64,000 bases of DNA, from contig NC_066317.1 in the NCBI RefSeq assembly GCF_022539315.1, forward strand, positions 49,766,435 to 49,830,434, written 5' to 3'. The position numbers were made by a program, and so were the translations under genes. Position 1 is the stretch's first letter. Each line of letters starts with the position of its first letter. Shown here piece after piece: positions 1-12,592 of the stretch. The notes beneath the pieces are model-generated. The model was not told where the DNA came from. It saw nothing but the letters and a program-made list of their open reading frames with translations, and did no database searches. This DNA is from Serinus canaria (Eukaryota; Chordata; Aves; Passeriformes; Fringillidae).

Positions 1-3000
1 GATGATAGCTGTGGATGGTTTTTTAGAGTTTATGGAATCTTTTAATGTGTTTCTATGTATTCAGATGATGTGACTGTGTATTTTTCTTCCTTCAAAATGG
101 CTGAGTTCATAATTTGAAATCAGAAATTACTGAGTGTCATTTATTTCTTGAATAAGCTTTAGTTGTTATAGGTTGTCTTGGAAAAATATGATGGAATGTT
201 GAGAAAAATATCTTCTGTTGGGACTTAATTTAAGACCTATCTTAATAAAAGTATAATTCTTGGAATGTTAAGAATAATAGGCACTGGGTATGTAGTCAAT
301 CACAATACAATATTGTAGTCTTTAAGCAAAAAATCTCCACACAGGGTAATTTGTGACAGAGTTGGATCTATTAAATAAGTTATAGTTGTCATGCTGTCTA
401 AGTGTCTTAAACAGAGGAAAAATTAATGCAGAGGCATATGCAAAGTTTTGTTGGTGTAGCCATATCCAGATCATTAGGTTGCATTTTTTTTTTCCCAATA
501 TTTTTTGAACCACAAGCTATGCTTGGAAGGGACATGTCTAAGAATGTTTTGTATTTATCTTGAGTTTTTCATCTGCATATCTCAGCAGTTAGAAACATCA
601 TCGAGTTTATACATGCTCTAAATGCAGGGGTTTCCCAAGTTTTTAGATTACTGAACAGTGTCAAAATTAATCTTGTAGTACAATTGTTTGAACAGGTGGA
701 GAGGCAAAGTTTCTTTGCAACAATTAGTGATTTTTTTTGAGTGCCTTAAAAACTGCTTCATTGGTGTCTTCTAAATGACAAAGAAATTGTGCTCATTGAA
801 ACTTAAGTGTACCCATCCAGTGGGGTATACTGCTCCAGTGAGGAGCAGATTTGTGTTAACTTTTGTAGAGTGATTATCCCTACTTCATTTAGTAAAGCTA
901 TTCATGCTGAGACAAAATAGGATTCTTAACCTAAAAAATAATTACATACCAAAAGAGTATTCTCACTGTCTTTTGAGAAACAGTCATCCAGTTGAGAGAA
1001 TATATAGTAGTCTTCCCACTGCTGGAGTAAATCCTCCAGTTCCCAGTCTGTTAGTGATTGATGTGTGACTGGGTCACTAACTTCATTACCCACCAGTTTG
1101 ACTTGTGAGCTCCAGTATCTTTTCTTGGTCTTTATGCTCTGGTTATAATAATATGGAAATCCTGAGGGGCCAGTCTGTCTGCCAAAGATCGAGACTAAAC
1201 AAGAACTTCACAGCAGAACTAAAACCTGGCAGAAACTCTCTTGATAACCTTTCGGACAACCTTTTCATAGGGGCAGAGAACTAATACTAATACAGAGAAC
1301 TTTAAAATGGCATTGTGCAAACATCTTTAACCTCAGGAAAGATTTTATCTTTCTCACAGAATGCATGAGCAAACAGCCTCAAGTGGCCTTATTGACAGAT
1401 GCTGGTTTCATCCTTATTACATTGTATAAAGGCTGTTCTGTAGAGGCAGGGAAATCCTGCTGAAATCTGGTAAACTCAGCATTTCCTTCTAGTCATTCAT
1501 GGATATAAGTCATTAAATTTTTATGCAAGGAATACTTTTCTCATCACCTCTGTGTGCCTTTAGCACAAAAAGTTCTTACAGTGGGTCTCCTTGTCCCCAT
1601 AGTAGGGCTGTAACAATATCATTTTTTATTGCTAATAATGCACTTATCTCCCTTCCAATTTTATCTACTTCCCTGTGCCTCACTTCTGCTCCTGGCTCCT
1701 GCCTGTTACAAAGCGTGCTGGCATCTGGAAAGACACCATAACATTTTAGAAGTTGAAAATACTTTGGGCTTATTTCTTTTTTTGAATTATGGCCCAACAG
1801 TGTGGCAGTACTGTAATACTGGGGGGGTGCAGAATTATAAAAAAAAAAAAAAAAGAAAAAAGTGACAATTACACTTTTTTCTTAATAGGGGAGTTACTGT
1901 GCAGATTTTAGTACTTGTTTTTGTTACAGTATTGATGTGTAGTTATATGGGATTATTTTCAGCTGGACTTTTCCTTATTGTATCATTATGAGCTCTCTCT
2001 TGTTAGAGAATAATTAAAGATTGGTCAAAAGGTGTTTAAAACCACAAATTGAAAAATTCAAGGTTTTTGTAAGACAAAATATTGCAGTGGGTGGAACTAA
2101 CCACTAATGTGTCTTTAGGACAAGATTAAACATAATTAATTTTGAGAGGCTTTGGATACTTTGGATAATGTCAACTAGCAGTCACTCTTCTGTGAAATAG
2201 TTAACATTGCATTATTCTGGGAAGCAATCTGTTCAAACAAAAAGCTCAAGCAGACTTATAACATGGTAGATATGATTTTTATATGAATAATATGCAGATA
2301 AAATTTCAGATTGATGAATTATGTAATTTTTTAGACTTTTTCATGTCACTCATCTTTGTTACTTGTGTTGTGCAGTAGTGGGATTGCTCTGATTCTTTAT
2401 GAAGAGAAATAAGAAAACTAGACCAAAATTCTGAGCAACATCCTGCACATGGGAGAAGATATAAATAAGTAAAACAGATAATGGTGCTTGGCCATTTGTT
2501 TTCTGCAGTTGGCAGATCCTGTAGTTGGAATTTCTTGCTTGGTGCAAGATATCTGGTATCTTTTAGACTCCATTTCTTAGCATACAAGTACTCAAGATTG
2601 CTAATGAGGTGCCAAGCTGGTGTTGCTGTCTATCTCTACTGTGGTCTGCTGTGCAAAATAAATTTTTTAGAAGAGAAGCTGCTCCCTCTCTTTTGCTGTA
2701 GTAAAGTGTCATTATTACTTTACCTCTGCTAGCAGTCTATGAACCCCAAAGCTTTACACAGCGTGCCAGAGCAGTTTTGATGTGTTTGCATTATGGGAGG
2801 GTTAGGTCTTGAGATAGATAGAAAAGAAAACATGTCTTGAATGAGTTTGAAAACAAAAGCTTCTTTCATTTAAAACACTCAGCAGATGAGTGCCAAGTAA
2901 AGACTTTGAGGCACTGACTGCTTGCACTGACCTCCTTCCCTGACTTTTTTTCAAGGTGACAGGAGTATAGTGAATAAACCAGCTTGGTGCAAAGCTCTGT

Positions 3001-5613
3001 GCAAAGTTTTAGTTTTCCAGCCTTTCATCATTTAGCAAGACCAGTCACTGCCTCATCACATCCTTTCATCCTGTTTATGCTGAATATGGGGTGCTAGAGA
3101 AGTGTGTGCAGCCTGAGCTGCATCCGGTACCTCTTCATATATGAAAACAGGGTGGAACAAAGTCAACATTGAATAATAATTGAAATTATTATTATATCTT
3201 TGAAAAATTGGTGCACTTTGTGATTGGCAGACTGCTTGTGCTAACCTTCCAATAAAGAGCAAAAGAAAGAATATCATCAGTCTTGTTTGAGGTACTCAAT
3301 TTTTGAATTGAAAAAATTCAAGAGAAGAGGTATTCACTTTCTGAAATAGCTAAGAAAAAGGCATAAATTGATACAGTTATAAGATTTTTTTTCCATTTTT
3401 TTTCCATTTTTTTCCTCCAACAGATGTCTTCAGTATTTTTCTCTCTTTTAATCCAGGTATTTAATCTGTACAAGAAGTAGTTTACGATTCTATTAAGCAT
3501 TCACAAATTATTATCATTTTATAGCTTGCTCTGTTGTGTTTTTATGACACATAATCTTTCAAGCATATACTTAAAATGAGCTCATTTCATTTATTTTTAT
3601 CTTCAGAAAGTTTTTAGTTTACATAAGTTAGAAATTTGCTTTCCAAAAATGGCAAAGAGATGTAGTTCTGGAATGCTGGAATAAAAAACTATAGTTGGTT
3701 TTTCAGCAGGATTTTGTGCCATGTATACATAAATATAGGTGCATGATCAAAAAGAATACACTAGTCCTGAAAAGTATATGGATTAAAAAAAAAAAAAAAA
3801 AAAAGTGGGGTATGTTGTGTGTGTGTGTGATTTTTTTTTTGTTTGTTTTTTAAGCTGACTTGTTATTTTTCATTACCCGGTAAAATTATCCATCCACCCT
3901 GAAACTAAGCAAATGACTCACTGTTTTACATAAGGAAAGCCTCCATAATTTTAAAGGCTCTACAAGTCAAAGCTGTTTGTCTTTAAGTCTTAATTTAGTT
4001 TAATGCTGCTAATACCCTTCAAAAGATACCAACCTACCAACAAAAAATCTGATCTGTGTTGAAATTCACTTGGTTAGGTTTCGGGGTTTTTTTAAGCATA
4101 CTAAGTTTGCACAAACACATTAAGTAAGTTTGCTGATGAAGCTTCAAAAGGTGTAACTGGATGAATTTTAGTAAAATGTATGATGAAACACTGACTTTTA
4201 AAGTATTTGCTATGTATTTATTGTAATTATGACTCAGGAGAGTGGGCAATTATATCTGGGAACTAGGCTATGATCCACTTTCATTGGCCCAACTCACCCT
4301 GTGCTTTCTAAACCCAGGATTTTATAAAGTAATCATTGGGGTGCTTAGTTTATGTAACCTGGATAACATTTGAAATGTCAAGTAACTTTATAAGGTGTGG
4401 CTTCCATCTTGAATTTAATCTAATAAAAATTTTGAGGCAGATTTAGGTGTGGAGTAAAAATTATGTGAAATAGTAGTTCATGAACGCCTGCCTTCTGTCA
4501 CCAAGAAACATCATTTTGTAGTTAGGAGTAACTCAAGTTGGACTTCATGGGACAGTAGGTCTAAACTCCTAAATGTAGCTTATCTTAAAATAATAAAATT
4601 TCTCAATATGTTACAAGGGGAAACAGAAGTTAGGAGATATTTTTAGTAGGAGATAATTGCCTTTGGCCTTAAATGATGGAGAACCCACAAACTGTTAGGA
4701 AAACTGATAAGAATCTTACATGGCATTTATAAGCCTCAGAATATTCTATAAGAATGCATGAGAACCTTTAGTACTCCTATTTTAAGCAGAGAAAATAAAA
4801 GTAAGAGGAAAAATTGACAGTTGTGTTAATAGGGGAATTCAGAGCTTGACTGGAAAGTGGATTAGAAATTTTCTAATTCACACTTTTTTTTTTTTTCCAA
4901 GCTTTTGATAATAAAGCTGTCTTGGCCTGAAATATTAATAGTAGCAATAATATTGCACTATACTTGAAATTACTGAAATACATGGGGCCAGCATGCCACT
5001 AATAAAAGAACTTTTCTGCCGTGTGTGGAGATACCTTCTTACCCATGTGCAAAATGTGTAGAGGTTGTCACTGGCAGTTGCAATGCAATGCCATTTACAT
5101 CTTGGTTTTAAAATTTTGTAGAGGGAAATAATTCACTTAAGGAAATCTAAACTTTACTGTAATTTTTTTTCAGTGTTTGGGAGCATGTTCTGGCTGGATT
5201 CTCAGGCCCCTTGCAAGTTTATTGTTAAAGGAGATTTTCATAGTACATCCTTTTTTAAATACAGTCATTGGTAATCATTGTGAAGGAGAAGGGAAGGAAG
5301 AGGTTGGGGAAAACTCTGGGATCTCCATTCTTCAAGAAATCTGAATGTTTTTAATGTCAATTCAGAACACAAAAAAAACCCCTGAATTTGGGATGTCTGC
5401 TAGGATTAGAGAAGGATTCAGTGTCCTAAGGGGAGCAATTTATTTGTGTGACTTTGAAAAAAAATCAGAAAATTTCCCAATATTAAAAACTATTGTTTCT
5501 ATATTTGTTTATAATTTTAATTGTTTAACTGCATGAGATGGTTTTGCTTATTTTCTGGGAAATTTCAATTAATGTTTTCATTCTGTGCTTTGTTTTGTTC
5601 AAGTTCCCTTCAG
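1..5613 (+). other. Upstream ARAP2 intron (partial)
   Basis: No coding exon is convincing here. In particular I see no SAM-domain sequence, so the large N-terminal exon is further upstream. Low-complexity features are an A16 run at 1839-1854, an A20 run at 3785-3804 followed by a short GT repeat around 3818-3830, and a T-run near 4887. Short open frames in this stretch lack splice context and family resemblance. Confidence 0.8.
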
Positions 5614-5674
5614 AGAAGAAGAAATATGGGCCTTGTAAATATTTCTTGCACTGGGAGGCAAATTTCACAAAACA
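5614..5674 (+). CDS. ARAP2: ARAP2 exon, N-terminal linker (first exon in window)
   Basis: A short exon of 20 codons plus one base, reading RRRNMGLVNISCTGRQISQN. It resembles the weakly conserved stretch of human ARAP2 that also begins with an Arg-rich RRN and precedes the FPYGETF-type motif. The donor at 5675 is a good GTGAGT, and its single left-over A joins the AT of the next exon to make Asn. Two acceptors are possible: CAG ending at 5613, used here, or AAG ending at 5603, which adds 10 nt. They need different upstream phases, and the upstream exon is outside the window, so the choice is open. No domain is expected; this is a presumably disordered linker between the SAM domain and PH1. Confidence 0.7.
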
Positions 5675-6616
5675 GTGAGTTAAGCATGCTGATATTTACA
5701 TCTTGAATATTAAGGAAAAAGAAGCCTTGGACTGGTTGTCTAAAATAAGTATTAATTACATATTTTAAAAAATACTGGGCATCTGAAAGGTCTAGAAGAA
5801 TTGATTTATGTGATAGAAGAGTATTTATCAGTTCTGCATTTTTACTTACTTTTTCAATATGTCCAGATAAAGTAAAAATTAGAAAATCTACTGTTTAAGC
5901 CTCATTTATTTTAATATATATATATATTTTGGACTAGTGTTTTAAGTTTCTAATATTAGATCCAGATTGTTTTAAGCAGAGTTAATGTCTTGAAAGATAT
6001 AAGGAGTGTATTCCTGACTTATGCTGCTTAATTTGTTTATGAGTGCTCATAGCTCCTGGAAAGAACAGGAAATTTATTGTTTTAAATAGTTTACTGATGT
6101 GTTTCGAAATCTTGTGCAGTCAGCTGGAAACTTCTTTCATATTTGAAAAAGATGTGTTTTTTGAAGTTATGTGTGTTTATTTTAAGCAAATACTTGGTGA
6201 CAAAATGAAGATGGTGCACAAAAGAGTTGTGTGGTGGTTTATTTTTGGTATTTTTTAAAAGTAGGAATAAAGAGCTTTGGAGCTATTGCTTCTCAGACTA
6301 GACAACTGAAGGTTTTTCTATTTTAACTCGATGCAGGGTAGGAAAGAAGAAAATGTCTGTATGCAAGTTATAATCAAATTACATAAATAATAGTGTTAAT
6401 GTATGTGGTGAAAAGAAGGTATTTGGAGTTCATGTAGAAATAGGACATTGTTTCTTGTTCCTCAGAGTTTTTTTCTGGGAAGGACAGAGAAATTGCAAGC
6501 TGCAAAATCTGTGTCCCTTGTTGATTTTATTATGGCTTTAGCAGAGCATTTGTGACTCACAGTAGAGCACCGTGTGACTGTATCTATTTACTTATTATTT
6601 ATTTATCTGCTTTAAG
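5675..6616 (+). other. ARAP2 intron
   Basis: An intron of 942 bp with a phase-1 junction. It contains a short TA repeat near 5914-5927. I see nothing else of note. Confidence 0.7.
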
Positions 6617-6696
6617 ATACTTCTGTTGAAGAAAAGCCACCCATTATCTCTCCATATGGGGAAACCTTTTTTTGTGACAACGCTAAAGATGCTAAA
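6617..6696 (+). CDS. ARAP2: ARAP2 exon with conserved SPYGETFF motif
   Basis: An 80-nt exon starting with two bases that complete a split Asn codon, then TSVEEKPPIISPYGETFFCD and a short NAKDAK tail. The PYGETF core matches the same motif in the N-terminal region of mammalian ARAP2, which makes the assignment firm despite the short length. The acceptor TTTAAG is only fair; the donor GTAAGT at 6697 is a consensus match. The exon ends on a complete codon (phase 0). No known domain covers this stretch; it lies in the linker between SAM and PH1. The conserved aromatic-Gly-Glu motif within an otherwise drifting linker suggests a short linear binding site, but its partner is not known to me. Confidence 0.88.
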
Positions 6697-9600
6697 GTAA
6701 GTTGAGAAGCCTAAATGTATATAGTCTGTCTTCAGTCTTCATGCTGGGTATTTCAAACTGGCCTTAATTTTTTTTTTTTTGTGCTCTTTTAGTTGCCAGT
6801 ACTTGATTTCTGTCACTTTAGGTATATGCAAAGGTTTTATGATGTAAATATATGAGGACTAATGACTTTTGCTAATCCCAAGAAACACTTTGTATGTTCA
6901 GTAGTAATAAGAAGCTCCAGTGTTTGTTCTGGTTTTTTTTTTTTTTTTTCTTTTTTATCTGAACCCCATTGGACAGAGCTGCTGTATTTATGTGCAGTTC
7001 TTTATAATTGAGGGTAAGCTGTTGAAAGTTGAAACTGTTAGAATTTACTAAGAATGATAAAAGTGTTTTTTTTTTTTTTTCTCACCTGAGAACTGCAGAT
7101 CAAGACTGGCTATCTCTGCACAGACTTTTGCATATCCTGTGAAAGCAGCTTGCACATTAGGTTAAGTGATATGATGGTCACATTTGGCCATGCCCTTTTT
7201 CAATTCCTGTCTATGAAAGTTCTCAGTTCTTGCAGTTTTTAGTTCTTGCATGATATTTTTCGTGCATCTCCTAAACTTGCTGTATACCTGGAAAATCACT
7301 TTTAGGATTCTCTGAAGTGAACGTTTTTGCTGGGGTCAGTAGTTGGTGTGAATGCCACAGATGACAAGTGGACAGACTTCTGAATCATGTGGAGGGAGAT
7401 CTGGGAGGTAAATTAGTTAGTGAGGCATCTGCCCAAATGCCATTAATTTCCAGCTCCTGCTTCTGTCTCAGCAAGAGACAGACCAGAAATGGTTGTTTCT
7501 GTGATTACTTATACTTTTCCCAGCCAGTCTCAAGCCATAGAATTAAAGAAAACAGAAAGTTCTTCTGTCCTGGTCTTCAGTCTAATGTTTAATTTTCAAA
7601 CTATTGTAAACTATTGACTAAGAAAAACTCTAAACATTCATTTGAATAGTTTTTATTTTTCTCCCATTCTAATTTCTTTAGAATTCACAATAAAAGTAAA
7701 TGTTACAAATTTCATCTTCTAATGAGAGTAGTTTTATAGGAATAAAAGTAATCTCTTTTTGGTGCATACTTTGTTTTGGATGTATACTATACTTTTTTGT
7801 TGTTGTTGACCTTTCAACACGGTACACATAAAATCACACAGTACACATAAAATCATACCTTGCCTTTCCTACTTGTTCTTGTTATGTGCAGGCAAAGCTG
7901 ACTTTTGAGTGTTCATTTTTTTTCCTTCAATGCAAAGCCTTGCCTGTGCTAGTTATTGTTGTCTCTGCCAATGTCTTTAAAAATTCAAAATTTGACTTCT
8001 TTGTAATTGTTTTAATGGTCTAAGCTTAATTCCTAGAAAAAGTTTCCTAGCCCTCTTGTTACTTATTAGCATTGTTCTGTACATTTTATTGAAATGGTTG
8101 TTTATGAAAAAGCATACCCAGAAAGGTCATCAGCACTCTTTCTTATCTTACAAAGGCTCAAAGTACAAAAATACCATGCTGTTCAACTGGATTAACTGCT
8201 TGAAACTAAATTGCTGTTTTGCTGGTTGTCGAATCATGATTAAAGCAGTATATTATGACATCCTTTACCTGATCTGAAGGTTTGGATTTTAATATCACTT
8301 CCATGTATGTGAGCAGTTTCTTGCATTATGTTTATCACATGCCTGTTGGAAACTTCAAAGCTGATTTTAGTTCCGTTAGTACTTAGTTGAGGACAAAGGT
8401 CATAAAGAACAACTATGTAACAAACATCTTGAGATACATTTCACTTTCAGATTTTTTTTCAGCAGAAACAAATATCCTAGGAACACATAAGGATATTTAG
8501 ATAACACTGTAAAGTATCTGAGATTTTAGAGCTTGTTGCTGCTGCTTCTTGTTAAGTCATGAGAGTATAGTTTGTCCATATTGAATAAAAGGTGTCAAGT
8601 TGTTATACTTAAGAATAAAATTTGTTCTAAAGGCTTGTAAGTTAGCCATCAACCTTCCTTCTCTTTCACTGGTGTAAAGAAAAGGCTTCTGTAGGCTTTT
8701 GTGAAGGGAGTGACTGTAGAAATAGGTAATGAGTCACTACAGACTGGAAGTAAGTGAGCATGAGAGAACAGGGGAGTGAAGGCTGTAAAGAAAATATGCC
8801 TTTGGTTTGGGTCAGGAAGAAAGAGAAGTATAAAGAGAAACCTCTGAAGGGCAACCTGAAGAAGGAACTGGGTTTTTTTTAAATGCCGATTTAAAAACAA
8901 CACAAAAATTCAAGTGTTTTAGTGACATTTTATTGTTGTATCTAGCTAAAAGAATCAAATATATTAGAATTCCTCCAGAGGAGGATTGAATTCTAATGAG
9001 TTCAGGCCTTATGAGTGTAATACTGACTTTATTTCTTGCTGTAGACAGACTAAAGTAAACATGCAATCTGAGATTGGTAAATTGTGTGAGCTGAGTATTT
9101 GGATACTGTGGAAGGCTGGCTGCATTGCATTTCATGAGAAAATGCTTTGCATAATACCTCAGACACTTGAAGGAGGTGGGGATTTTGTCTTGTATTGAGC
9201 CTGAGCATCTTGCAGGATATTTCTGTAAACAGGACAATGCAAATGCTTGGGTTTTCATTTGTTTGAAATCGATTTTTGTGAGCAAATAGAACTTCCTTTA
9301 CCCACAGCCTGTCTTCATTTGTGGACTTCTACATTTTAAATTCTACTGGCAATAGAAATAGCCGTTTGTTTGTTATTGCTTGGAAGTTATCTGGCTCTCT
9401 GAATTCACTTGCTCAAGTATTGAAGATTATGGAGTGAGCACAAGCAGGACATCAAACTGTTACTGTAGTGGTTCGTGACAGGCAGGAGGAAGTACTACCA
9501 TGTAGCTTCAGTGGGTATGGATTTCAATTGTATCCTAATAAACAAATGAAGATAAAGGACACTGACTATTTTTACTCTGAAGATGCTTTTTTTAGTGCAA

Positions 9601-11363
9601 TACAACAATGCATCATGATATTAGCCTCTTAACTGTTGTGCAGAAATGTGGCAATGTCCCATTCTTTTGGGAGAGTCCAGGCAATGCAAATACTTGATAA
9701 ACAGTGGATAGATTGCTTTAGAGTTTCTATTTAATTTGTTTACAAGGTATATTGATGCTTTTTGCTTAGTTTTTTGTTGGGTTTGTTTGGTTGGTTTTTA
9801 TTGATGTGTGGGGGAGTTGATATTGTTGGGTTTTTTTGTTGTTTTTTCTTTTTTTTTAGCCCCTTTAGCCCTTTAGCTACAGCATAGTACTGCAATGTGT
9901 GGGTGGGTTTTTATTTTTGTAATGGGTCTGGTTGGCAGAGGAAGACAGACAGTTCACTTAGATTTATCCCAGCATCAGACTGATTTCTACATTTCTGCTG
10001 TACACTTCCTCTGCTTTGAACTATGTCTTTTTTTAGTCTTGCCTTTCCATGTTGCCAAGGTACAGTCCTCAAGCACAAGATTAGGTGCTGCTACTCAGAA
10101 AACAAATGGCAGTGTTGTGAAAGCTTATCCACTTTGTTTCTGCCATTGTTCAGCTTCATTATGTACATAAAAGCTTAAATGAGTTAATTAAAACTCTTCT
10201 GCCAGAAAGCATGAAGATGTTAAATTTAGGGTTTTTTTAAAGGAAGAAAGACACATTGAAAAGCCTAGCAGTGCAATGTGATTGTCAGATTAAGTTTAGG
10301 AAGTGTGAAATGTAATGTTCATGAGCAGTGTTAACCTTGACATTTTGTACACTGCAAGCAGTTTACCAAGCAGTGTGATAGAGATTTCTAAGCAAAAGTT
10401 AATAGATGAGCCTTTTAGGAAGAAATTCTTGGCAAGAAACAGCCCAAAAAACCCTAATGAGACATATTCAGTGTGTCCGAGTTCAGTTTTGCTTTAGGAT
10501 TTTGAATTTGCCATTATTTTATCTTTAGTGTTCTGTGAAGGCTGTGCATTTATTCCAAGAAGAAATATTGTTATGAGAGATAGGCTAGCAGTCGCAAATC
10601 ATAAATGGTACTTAAGCTGCATATAACATGTGGCTCTTGAGCTTAAAAAATATTCAGTTGTTGTGGTTTAACCCCAGCTGGTAACTAGAACACAGCTGCT
10701 TGCTTGCTCCCACTGCAGTGTGGAGACCTGGGAAACAAGTAACCTCTTAGATGGTGGAATAAGACCAGTTTAATTACTACAAAGCAAAATGTGATAATAA
10801 TACTAATGCTGATAGTAACTCTAGTGGAAAGGAGAGAGCATGATGCTCTGTGCTGTGGAACATCCCTTTGGCCAGTTTGGCTCAGCTGTCCTGGCCATGC
10901 ACCCTCCTGGCTTCCTGTTCCTGTGCTTGCTGGCAGAGCATGGGAAACTGTAAAGTCCTTGACTTAGAGTAAGCTGTACCCAGCAACATCAGTGTGTTAT
11001 CAACATTATCCTCATTCTCAAATGCAAAGCATAGCCCTGTGCCAGCTGCTGGGAAGAAAATAAACTCTATCCCTGCCAAAACCAGGATGTCAGTGGTGCC
11101 TTGAGAAAAATCAGAGCAGTGGTATTTCTATACACTGAATTTTTTTATCTGATTTGTTTGTATCAGGTTCTTTGGGCCATGCTTAAATGCTGGAAATAAC
11201 ATTTATTAGAATCCAAAAATCAGCTTTCAAGTGCATGTTTGAAAATGGGGGAAAGAACAGTGCTGCTAACTAGGCTGTTTGTGTGTGATTTGTATCTACA
11301 GTAATTTAAATATCACTTACCCCTTCAGTTACAAATGTTAGTTACAATATATTTCTTTTCTAG
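6697..11363 (+). other. ARAP2 intron with T-runs and a solo LTR
   Basis: A phase-0 intron of 4.7 kb. It carries long T-runs at 6768-6780 (13), 6933-6949 (17) and 7066-7080 (15), and a minus-strand ERV LTR at 10659-11092 annotated separately. Open frames here, such as the antisense one over 8812-9285, have no recognisable protein similarity. Confidence 0.8.
10659..11092 (-). mobile_element. Solo ERV LTR, minus orientation
   Basis: The plus strand begins TGTTGTGGTTTAACCCCAGC and ends with a CCAGGATGTCA block. These are the two ends of an LTR type common in passerine genomes, read in reverse. Internal landmarks in the expected order are a degenerate TAA-type repeat near 10793, a block reading CATCCCTTTGGCCAG near 10861, and a CTTGACTTAG block near 10958. 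About 430 bp are present with no gag, pol or env sequence on either side, so this is a solo LTR left by recombination. No clean target-site duplication is visible, and point changes suggest an old insertion. The exact family name was not determined. Confidence 0.82.
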
Positions 11364-11446
11364 GAACTTCATGGAAATGAATTCCTGGCTTGTGAAAATA
11401 AATTGGATCTAGGAATGAATGAAGAACATTCTTCTAAGAATCTATG
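11364..11446 (+). CDS. ARAP2: ARAP2 exon, acidic N-terminal linker
   Basis: An 83-nt exon beginning ELHGNEFLACENKLDLGMNE and ending with two bases of a split Cys codon. The acceptor has a strong pyrimidine stretch (ATTTCTTTTCTAG); the donor GTATTA is weak. The frame joins both neighbours exactly: phase 0 on the left, and TG plus T on the right. The sequence is poorly conserved, but the length of linker it contributes, and a shared NEFL, fit the corresponding part of mammalian ARAP2. No domain is seen; the stretch is rich in Glu and Asn and presumably disordered. It is less certain than the PH exons because similarity is slight. Confidence 0.72.
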
Positions 11447-12235
11447 GTATTAAATAAGAATTACTGAGAAACTCAAAGTGTAAAGAAGAAAATGCTATTT
11501 ACGGATGTCACAAGTGGATCTCTAGCTTTGAGGGCACAACCATGATATTTTTTTTTTCTTTTGTTTGAGGCTTTACCTCATCCTATATGAGGCAAATCTG
11601 GGCACTGTGGCTTTTCTGAGACTCTTTAAACTAGGTTTCAGAATCTCTGGTGAATTTGGAGTGTCCCTGTTTTCCCCAGTCAGAATAAGGAAGACCAAGT
11701 TCCATTTTGGTATATCTCATAGCTAGTTGTGTCTGAGTGCTCTCATAATTTACTTTGTCCTTAGGAAAAAACCAACTCATCCAAACAAGCACAAAACTAA
11801 AACACATTCACCACTCCTGTCCTGAGACAGTGGCCAGTGGCTTGATGAAGTGAGAGCTAATGTGCTTTGTAGTTATCCAGTCTGCACCAGGCTCCTGTTG
11901 AGGTGGGAGAGGGAAGAGAGAGGTGATACTGAAAGTCATCAAAAGTATTCAAAAGAGCAAAGCTAGTTTTCTGAGGAAGGAGAATTTACTTTTAAATTTC
12001 TGTTCAGACTTCCAAAGGAGTGTTGTCTTGGTACTATTCCTGTTGAATGGAGAAAGTAGGATTCAGGGTGGCCATAGTTGTAAGATAGGTTGTGTTTAGC
12101 AGGTCTGTGGTTCACTGTGATTATACAAGTTATAAACATAATATACTTTACCAGTATTTGCTCTAACTACTAATTTTATGTACTTGTGTGTTGTAGTAAC
12201 ACATTTTAAGAGTAAAATTTACTTTTTCTTTCCAG
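11447..12235 (+). other. ARAP2 intron
   Basis: An intron of 789 bp interrupting a Cys codon. It is ordinary AT-rich sequence; I see no repeats or exons in it. Confidence 0.75.
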
Positions 12236-12592
12236 TTACTTAAGTAATCAGAAAGAGAAGACAAAAGAAATTGCAAAAAATGAATCCTTGTCTCAGGAAG
12301 ACCAGTCATTAACACCAGAAGAATCTGAAAGTGAATCTGTATATTCTACTGTGGAACAACATACTTTGTCTTTAAAAAAAAGGAGAAATAAAACCAAAAC
12401 ACACTCAGCATCTTGCAGTAAGATACAAAGTGGAGATTCTGATCACTTGGCCAGTGAACAAATGAATTTTTGGCAATGTGGTGGAGATCAGACTTTGACT
12501 GGAAATGGATCAATAACACCTTATGCTTGCTTTTATGGACCATCAGTAAAGAAGGTTAAAGCAGGATGGCTGGATAAATTATCCCCTCAAGG
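12236..12592 (+). CDS. ARAP2: ARAP2 exon, linker and start of PH1
   Basis: At 357 nt this is the longest exon in the window. The first 90 or so codons are a charged, Ser-rich linker with a basic patch (KKRRNKTKTH). They contain SESESVYSTVEQ, matching the SEYSTVEE motif of human ARAP2 and a plausible tyrosine phosphorylation site. The last part, SITPYACFYG followed by VKKVKAGWLDKLSPQG, is diagnostic: it is the conserved lead-in and first strand of PH1. The exon ends after two bases of a split Gly codon completed at 15590. The acceptor is TTTCTTTCCAG and the donor GTATGG. The TTG at 12288 is an ordinary Leu codon inside the exon, not a start. Confidence 0.95.

Noticed and set aside
1..5600. SAM-domain exon of ARAP2 upstream of 5614
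   Set aside because: I searched by eye for the N-terminal exon and saw no long frame or SAM-like sequence; it must be outside the window.
8812..9285. 157-codon antisense open frame
   Set aside because: There is no recognisable domain, no splice or promoter context, and the composition is that of intron. Length alone is not enough in 64 kb.
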